This document shows positions 59,325 through 64,000 of a DNA stretch of 64,000 nucleotides, in pieces. Within the stretch, counting starts at the first letter, position 1. The number at the start of each line of letters is the position of its first letter. A model generated the notes under the pieces. It had not been told where the DNA came from. It did not search any database and saw only the letters and a list, made by a program, of their open reading frames with translations. This DNA is from Datisca glomerata (lineage: Eukaryota > Streptophyta > Magnoliopsida > Cucurbitales > Datiscaceae), in assembly GCA_003255025.1 (NCBI GenBank), contig QANY01007449.1, positions 682,001 through 746,000 of the forward strand, given 5' to 3'. A program made the position numbers and the translations under genes.

Positions 59325-60985
59325 TTGATTAATGCTCAGAAATGCAACATCATCTTCAGTGATAACGTTTCTAATGTGGAAAAATCAAGAATGACGGGAA
59401 TTCTCAAAATGGAGGCCAGCAGAAGCTTTTGGGAAAGTATCTTGGGCTGGAGGTTAATTTTAGTAAGTCCAAGAAGGACAAAGATAAAGTCATCTTGCGG
59501 AATGGGTGGGTTGACCGTTGGTTATCAGCAACGGGTAGGGAAATTATTATTAAAACAATTGCTCAGGCTTTGTCCTTGTACGTTATGTCGTGCTTCAAAC
59601 TCCCCTCATCTCTTTTGTTGACGATCTCAACATTAGAATGGGAAAATATTGGTGGACAGGTTCGGTTGATAGGACCGATATTATTTGGGCTTCATAGAGA
59701 AATCTTACTGGGAACAAGGATGGTGGAGGGAGAGTTTTGAGAGACATGCACTGTTTTAACTTAGCAATGCTGGCGAAGCAAGGTTGGAGGATTTTAAGGG
59801 ATCTGAATTTCTGAAAGTTAAATATTTTAGAAATTTTGATTTTTTGAGTGTCAAAATTGGATACCGGGTTGGCGGAGTATTCTGGAAGGGAGAAAAATTC
59901 GGGGTCTATGCTTGGAAGTTGGTAACGGATGTAGATATTTGGGAAGACCCATGGATCCCAAGACCTGAGCTTTTTAAGGTTTTATCTACCCCTCGGCCAG
60001 AATTGGTGAAAGTTGCGGATCTTATTACCCCTAGTGGGAGTTGGGACACAAATGTGTTAAATAACAATTTCAGCAGAGACGATGCTATGGCCATTCAATC
60101 AATTTATATCAGTCCCAGATCTACCCAAGATAATATTAGCTGGCTCCATACAAGAGAAGGTCACTATACAGTGAAACAGGCGACAAAATTGCTTACAATA
60201 TGCTTCAGAAATGTAATCTCAGGTGTTATGCTAAGGGAGAATCCAGCCGATCAAATAACGATTCAAAATATTCTCGTAAAATATGGAATATTCGAGTAGC
60301 TCCTAAGATTAAAGACTTTATATGGAGGTGTGCTAAGAATTACCTGGCTGTCAAACCGAATTTGGTCAGGAAGGGGATGGAGATTGGTACCCTGTGTTCA
60401 ATTCACGGTTTAGAGGAGGAAACCCTTACCCATATCTTTTTCACTGTCCATTCAGCCGAGCCTTTGGTTTGCTAGACAGTTGGATCTTAGGTCTGAAAAT
60501 TTCGGTAAAAGGGATTTCTTCACGATCTGGAAATTTGTTTGCTCTTCCCTCAAAGGTAGTCCGAAGGAGGAGGATATTATAGCTTGGTTCACCATCAGCC
60601 TCTGGCATATCTGGAAGACGAGGAACGCGACTTGCTTCAAACAAATCTTCCCTACCCTAGCGGACATGGTGGATCTCACGAATAGACAAGCCTCTGAGAT
60701 GAAGCTCTGTTGGGAAAACAGCAGGGGTTGCGAAGATCGGACGAGAGAGTTGAATAATTGCTAGGTAAATGTACGGATTATTGTTGGCAGGCTTGAGGGA
60801 GCTCAGACCCATCAAATGGAGGGCAACCGCTCTAAGTGGAAGGTGTGGGTTGATGGATCTTAGAGAAATGGTAATGGAGGTCTGGGTTTTTTTGTGTTGT
60901 AAAAGATAACAGCCACATTCACCGAGTGGGTTGTCAAGGAACTTTTGCGTGTAGATATGCATTCTAGGCCGAGGCTAATGCATTT
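59325..60985 (+). mobile_element. LINE fragment: RT end, zinc-binding domain, truncated RNase H
   Basis: Successive plus-strand frames give INAQKCNIIFSDNVS, FGKYLGLEVNFSKSKKDK, VDRWLSATGREIIIKTIAQA and LSLYVMSCFKLP (RT end, 59330-59630). Then DMHCFNLAMLAKQGWRILRD, DVDIWEDPWIPRPELFKVL, WLHTREGHYTVKQATKLL, APKIKDFIWRCAKNYLAVKP and a Cys/His region with EEETLTHIFFTVH (59740-60460). RNase H starts near 60838 (KVWVDGS) and stops at about 60985, where another repeat begins. The 5' end is missing. Confidence 0.88.
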
Positions 60986-60989
60986 TACT

Positions 60990-61550
60990 GGGTAGGGTTG
61001 AACAAAATGTGACGTAACGATCAAAAAATGATTTGTTCGGTCGGTTTTTTTAAGTTTTTTAGTTCGGTCTGATATTTTTGACAAATTGAAGTATCATTTG
61101 GTTTGACAATTATTGAGTTTTGAACTGAATCAAACCGAAACTTAAATGACAAAATGACGTCGTTGAATCCGGTTTACGACCATAAACTTTCAGATATTGT
61201 GTTACTGAGATTCTGCCTTTTGGATTTTCGTTTGGTGGTTTACTGATATTCTGCATTTTAGTGATTTATGCGTTTAAGCTAGGTGATTTACTAGTTAGTG
61301 ATTATTTTGCAGATTTGGCGGTTTGGTGCTTTACTGATTCACATAACTAGTTAGTGATTCACTGATTTGGTGGTTTACTGATGCTTGGTGATTTAAGGTT
61401 TTAAAGTTGAATTTTTGCTATAAATTAAATTGTACAAGTATTGTCATTAAAATGAATCGGTTCATATAAATTTCACGGTTGAGTTCAGTTTGATATATAG
61501 AAATGAAAGTTTCAATTTGATTCCATTTTCCTTATGGTTTGGACAGTGTG
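60990..61550. repeat. Dispersed repeat, copy 2 (interrupts the LINE RNase H)
   Basis: It begins near TAGGGTTGAACAAAATGTG and shares ACCGAAACTTAAATGACAAA and TTCACGGTTGAGTTCAGTTT with the repeat at 36840-37430. Confidence 0.55.
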
Positions 61551-61814
61551 TTGTTAGACAGTGTCTCTTTGTGGCTATGGAGGGATTGTAATATTGCACG
61601 TTATATTTTTCTTAATAATAGCCATTGATTTTGACAAATAAAATATTAGATATACCTATGAAGTCTAAAAGCTGATCAATTCTAATATCAAAGGTGTCAA
61701 TTTATCTTAAGTATCTTTTTGTTAATTGAATTACATAAAAACACAAAAATACAAAGAAGAAACAAAAAGAATAAAAGATAATCCTTACATATAATTAAAC
61801 AAACCAAAACATTA

Positions 61815-62273
61815 TTAATCTTTCGAACTTTTAAGATGGGCTTGAAGCTCACCAGAAGCAATCAAGGACTTAAAAATTTCGAAAAACAACTTAGCCTCAG
61901 CTTCACTAGATGAACACACAAGTGGAAATTGACGAGCCTTTGGCACTCTTTTCCCACCAAACAAATTCTGAGTATTCAAATACCCAACATTCCCAGCTAT
62001 ATATATCATCATATCCATATACCCATTTTTGAGCTTTGACCAAAGCTTCAACGGCGCATTCAATGAAGACGACGATGCTTTGACGATACGACGCAGTTTC
62101 GGGACTGCTTTCACTTTCCAAAACCCGCTCTTGTTATTTCCCCGTCTAAACCTTGTCACCTTCACGTTCCTTTTCCTGCTTGTTTCTTCTGTTTCATCAC
62201 GGAGACGTTGGTAGCTTCTTCTTCTCAAGGACTTCTTTAGGTTTGCATAGAATGTTTTGGGAACTAATTCCAT
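61815..62273 (-). CDS. Plant-specific protein of unknown function, 152 residues
   Basis: A single open frame from ATG 62273 to the stop at 61815. The N-terminal 65 residues are strongly basic (LKKSLRRRSYQRLRDETEET and KVTRFRRGNNKSGFWKV), possibly a nuclear or RNA/DNA-contact region. A conserved-looking C-terminal half follows: PKLRRIVKASSSS, LKLWSKLKNGYMDMMIYIAG, NVGYLNTQNLFGGKRVPKAR and LFFEIFKSLIASGEL. The C-terminal half recalls a family of small uncharacterised plant proteins, but no domain name or function can be given. It has a plausible TATA box and a GA-rich leader (62281-62299). It is intact and flanked by non-transposon sequence, which supports it as a real gene. Confidence 0.75.
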   Translation of the reverse strand: MELVPKTFYANLKKSLRRRSYQRLRDETEETSRKRNVKVTRFRRGNNKSGFWKVKAVPKLRRIVKASSSSLNAPLKLWSKLKNGYMDMMIYIAGNVGYLNTQNLFGGKRVPKARQFPLVCSSSEAEAKLFFEIFKSLIASGELQAHLKSSKD

Positions 62274-62356
62274 TTTTGGAGAGAGAGAGAGAGAGAGAGG
62301 TGATGGGGTAGAGAGAGAAAGATGAATTATGAGTTGTTTATGGTGAAGATGATTTG

Positions 62357-62366
62357 ATTATATAGG
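62357..62366 (-). promoter_or_regulatory. TATA box of the 152-residue gene
   Basis: The minus strand reads CCTATATAAT about 85 bp upstream of the ATG at 62273. Confidence 0.6.
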
Positions 62367-62369
62367 AGA

Positions 62370-63049
62370 ATTTGAGGGTTGTTTGTAATGCCTTGTGTTG
62401 CATGGAAAATGGAAATAGACATATAATTAATTGGACGGCTTTCTCAGGCGTTGAAGTTTTGGGGCCAAGTGAAGTCAACAAAGTCGGTGTTGTCAACATA
62501 TTTGATTTGCTAATCCATTTTTCATAATTTTTTTAATTTCAAATAAAAGGATTCTAGGACTACATTTAGCAACTCGAGTTGCAGCATGATTCTAGATGAC
62601 ACTAATTGATTGGCTGATTTTTATACTCTTCAAGTGCACTCATGCAAGTTTGCCACATATATTCGTGTTATAATACACAAGTTATGCTGAACAACATTTT
62701 TATTTAAAATTGATCGAATAATTGACAAACATAAGAGTAGCGGGTTTGAACCCTTGCATGCCCTAAAGCAGGGCAAATTCTATACTAATTGTACTAGCCT
62801 CAGTTGGTAATTTATTTGTCTTATTTAATTCATGAAATAATAAGTATATACTATCCTATATTATTTAATTTTATTAAAAATGTATTTCTCATTTACTTAT
62901 TTTTGCAAATTTTATAACGTAAAATTCAATTTTTTTTTCTTGGGATGAAGTAATCCTCCTAAAAGTCTTTGCTTTTCCGGTTCATATTTATCAATATATA
63001 TATATAGGAAGATCTTTAAGCACATAAAAGATTAAAAATTGATGGAGAC
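62370..63049. other. Intergenic sequence upstream of the 152-residue gene
   Basis: This probably includes promoter sequence near the gene. Otherwise it is AT-rich with no recognisable feature. Confidence 0.5.
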
Positions 63050-63310
63050 ATGCAGAAATAAATGAATGCTATGCATGATAGTATGGAAAGATAACACATT
63101 ATAAACAGTTTTTATTCGATCCCTTTGTTAAAGGCAATAAAAATTATAAGAATTGGCAATTTGTCTATTTGACTGTTAACCGAGTAATCAAATTAATTTA
63201 ATTTTAGCTATATAGTTTATATGCTTAATTATTTATTATAAAACTTTTACCAGAAATTTGGAGTTCTCTCAATTTATAAGGCTAATATTGACCATACTTG
63301 GTTTATATTG
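63050..63310. repeat. Diverged duplicate of 37990-38260
   Basis: Shared, in order: TTATTCGATCCCTTTGTTAA/TTCATTGATCCCCTTTTATA, TAGTTTATATGCTTAATTAT/GGATTTATACGCTTAATTAT and TACTTGGTTTAT. The match ends where CACTA-like sequence begins. Confidence 0.7.
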
Positions 63311-63622
63311 TCGTAGGATTAAGAGGACGGTTGTTATAGAAACCGTGGTGAATAATATGGTCTATTAATATTCTCTCGTATTTTTCTCTCTCTCCTTTGT
63401 CTCTCTCTCTTGGTCTCCCTCTCACTCATTCTCTCCCTCATTATGTCTCTCTCTCGTCTCTGTCATCTTTAATAGGAGATGTGTTACAACGGTAACGCTA
63501 TCCACCGGCGTAGAAGAAGAAATAAATAAACTATGATTTCTTTTAATTATAAGGGGTTTCATCATATTATTACAGAACCGTCTTACCTGTTTTTGCAGTG
63601 AAAAACTATTTTTCTAGTAGTG
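63311..63622. mobile_element. CACTA-type terminus, truncated
   Basis: The right end TTTTTCTAGTAGTG at 63622 is the reverse of CACTACTAGAAAAA. Subterminal-like words GACGGTTGTTATAGAAACCG lie at 63330-63350. The left end is not a CACTA terminus, and no TSD could be matched. Confidence 0.6.
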
Positions 63623-64000
63623 ATAAATAAACCGAAAATAATTAATTATATTGGTAAGTCTTATCAAGAAGGTTAAGCATACTATATAATATTTCCATAC
63701 GAATATGATGACAGTTTCTTGTAGTAATTAAGATATAGCTCTAATTATTAGCGGCAAATTTTGATAAATAAGTAAGAAAGGTCTATCTGAGAGAGACATT
63801 TAACGAGTGTGAATTTCTATGGTCAAATAAGGTTAACTTGTATAATAATCAATGACTGATTAAGTTTAATAAGAAATTAGCCAGAGAAAAGTCGATGTAT
63901 GGTATTTATTTCAAATAAAACCACGTCTTAGACAATGTTTCTGAAGCACTGCACAAGGAAAAAGATACTCAATTTTAGGTACTTAAAATAAAGAGATTAA
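63623..64000. other. AT-rich sequence to the window end
   Basis: No feature could be supported. Confidence 0.5.

Noticed and set aside
63701..63731. TTTCTTGTAGT as the right end of the 41310 CACTA element
   Set aside because: The last base does not fit CACTA, no subterminal repeats are nearby and no TSD matches.
1..64000. tRNA, rRNA or CRISPR features
   Set aside because: No cloverleaf with proper arms, rRNA wording or spaced direct repeats was found. The only tRNA-related signals are retroelement primer sites.

Overview
This is nuclear DNA from a flowering plant, most likely a eudicot. It is very AT-rich and dominated by nested, decayed transposable elements. The evidence is spliceosomal introns, plant Ty3/gypsy, Ty1/copia, LINE, CACTA and Mutator families, and three host-type genes with plant-like structure. 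The species cannot be named from the sequence. There is one ambiguous base, at 36311.

Region 1-24.1 kb is a retroelement pile. A copia fragment lies at 0.66-1.57 kb. A large, decayed minus-strand Ty3/gypsy element of the Tat type fills 3.7-16.6 kb, with its 3' LTR, polypurine tract, a ~142 bp tandem array in the 3' UTR, integrase, two RNase H regions, RT, protease and gag. A plus-strand LINE (16.6-24.1 kb) is split by an inverted gypsy scrap and by a complete 5.27 kb copia element flanked by ATCTG target-site duplications. Both the gypsy and the copia gag regions carry an inverted copy of their own downstream gag sequence, with similar geometry.

Region 24.1-41.3 kb holds the best host genes: two paralogous two-exon genes for tandem CCCH zinc-finger proteins of the C3H14/C3H15 type (27.2-28.5 and 39.0-40.3 kb, both minus). 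They sit in a segmental duplication of about 2.8 kb. Between them lies the most striking object, a 5,648 bp CACTA transposon (29860-35507, TSD TGA). It carries exon-intron pieces of four unrelated host genes, all in one orientation: a PIN1-type prolyl isomerase, imidazole glycerol phosphate synthase (HISN4), a class VIII-like myosin and DDB1. It has no transposase, so it looks like a Pack-CACTA element.

Region 41.3-57.8 kb contains a copia element with a large internal deletion nested beside another CACTA end, a 231 bp Mutator-like MITE with a 9 bp TSD, and a second end of the same CACTA family that carries exon 1 of an ASCC2-like (CUE-domain) gene. Further exons of that gene lie in the opposite orientation. 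One inversion of about 1.87 kb (46.85-48.72 kb) explains both this and a broken Mutator repeat. A Mutator element follows, with a DUF1985-type ORF (plus) and a MURA-like transposase (minus); part of its interior is tandemly duplicated.

Region 57.8-64 kb shows diverged homology to 36.3-38.3 kb and contains a LINE fragment, a plant-specific gene of unknown function (61815-62273, minus) and a CACTA terminus. The likely functional genes are the two CCCH genes and the 152-residue protein. Everything else coding-like is transposon-derived or captured and disabled.
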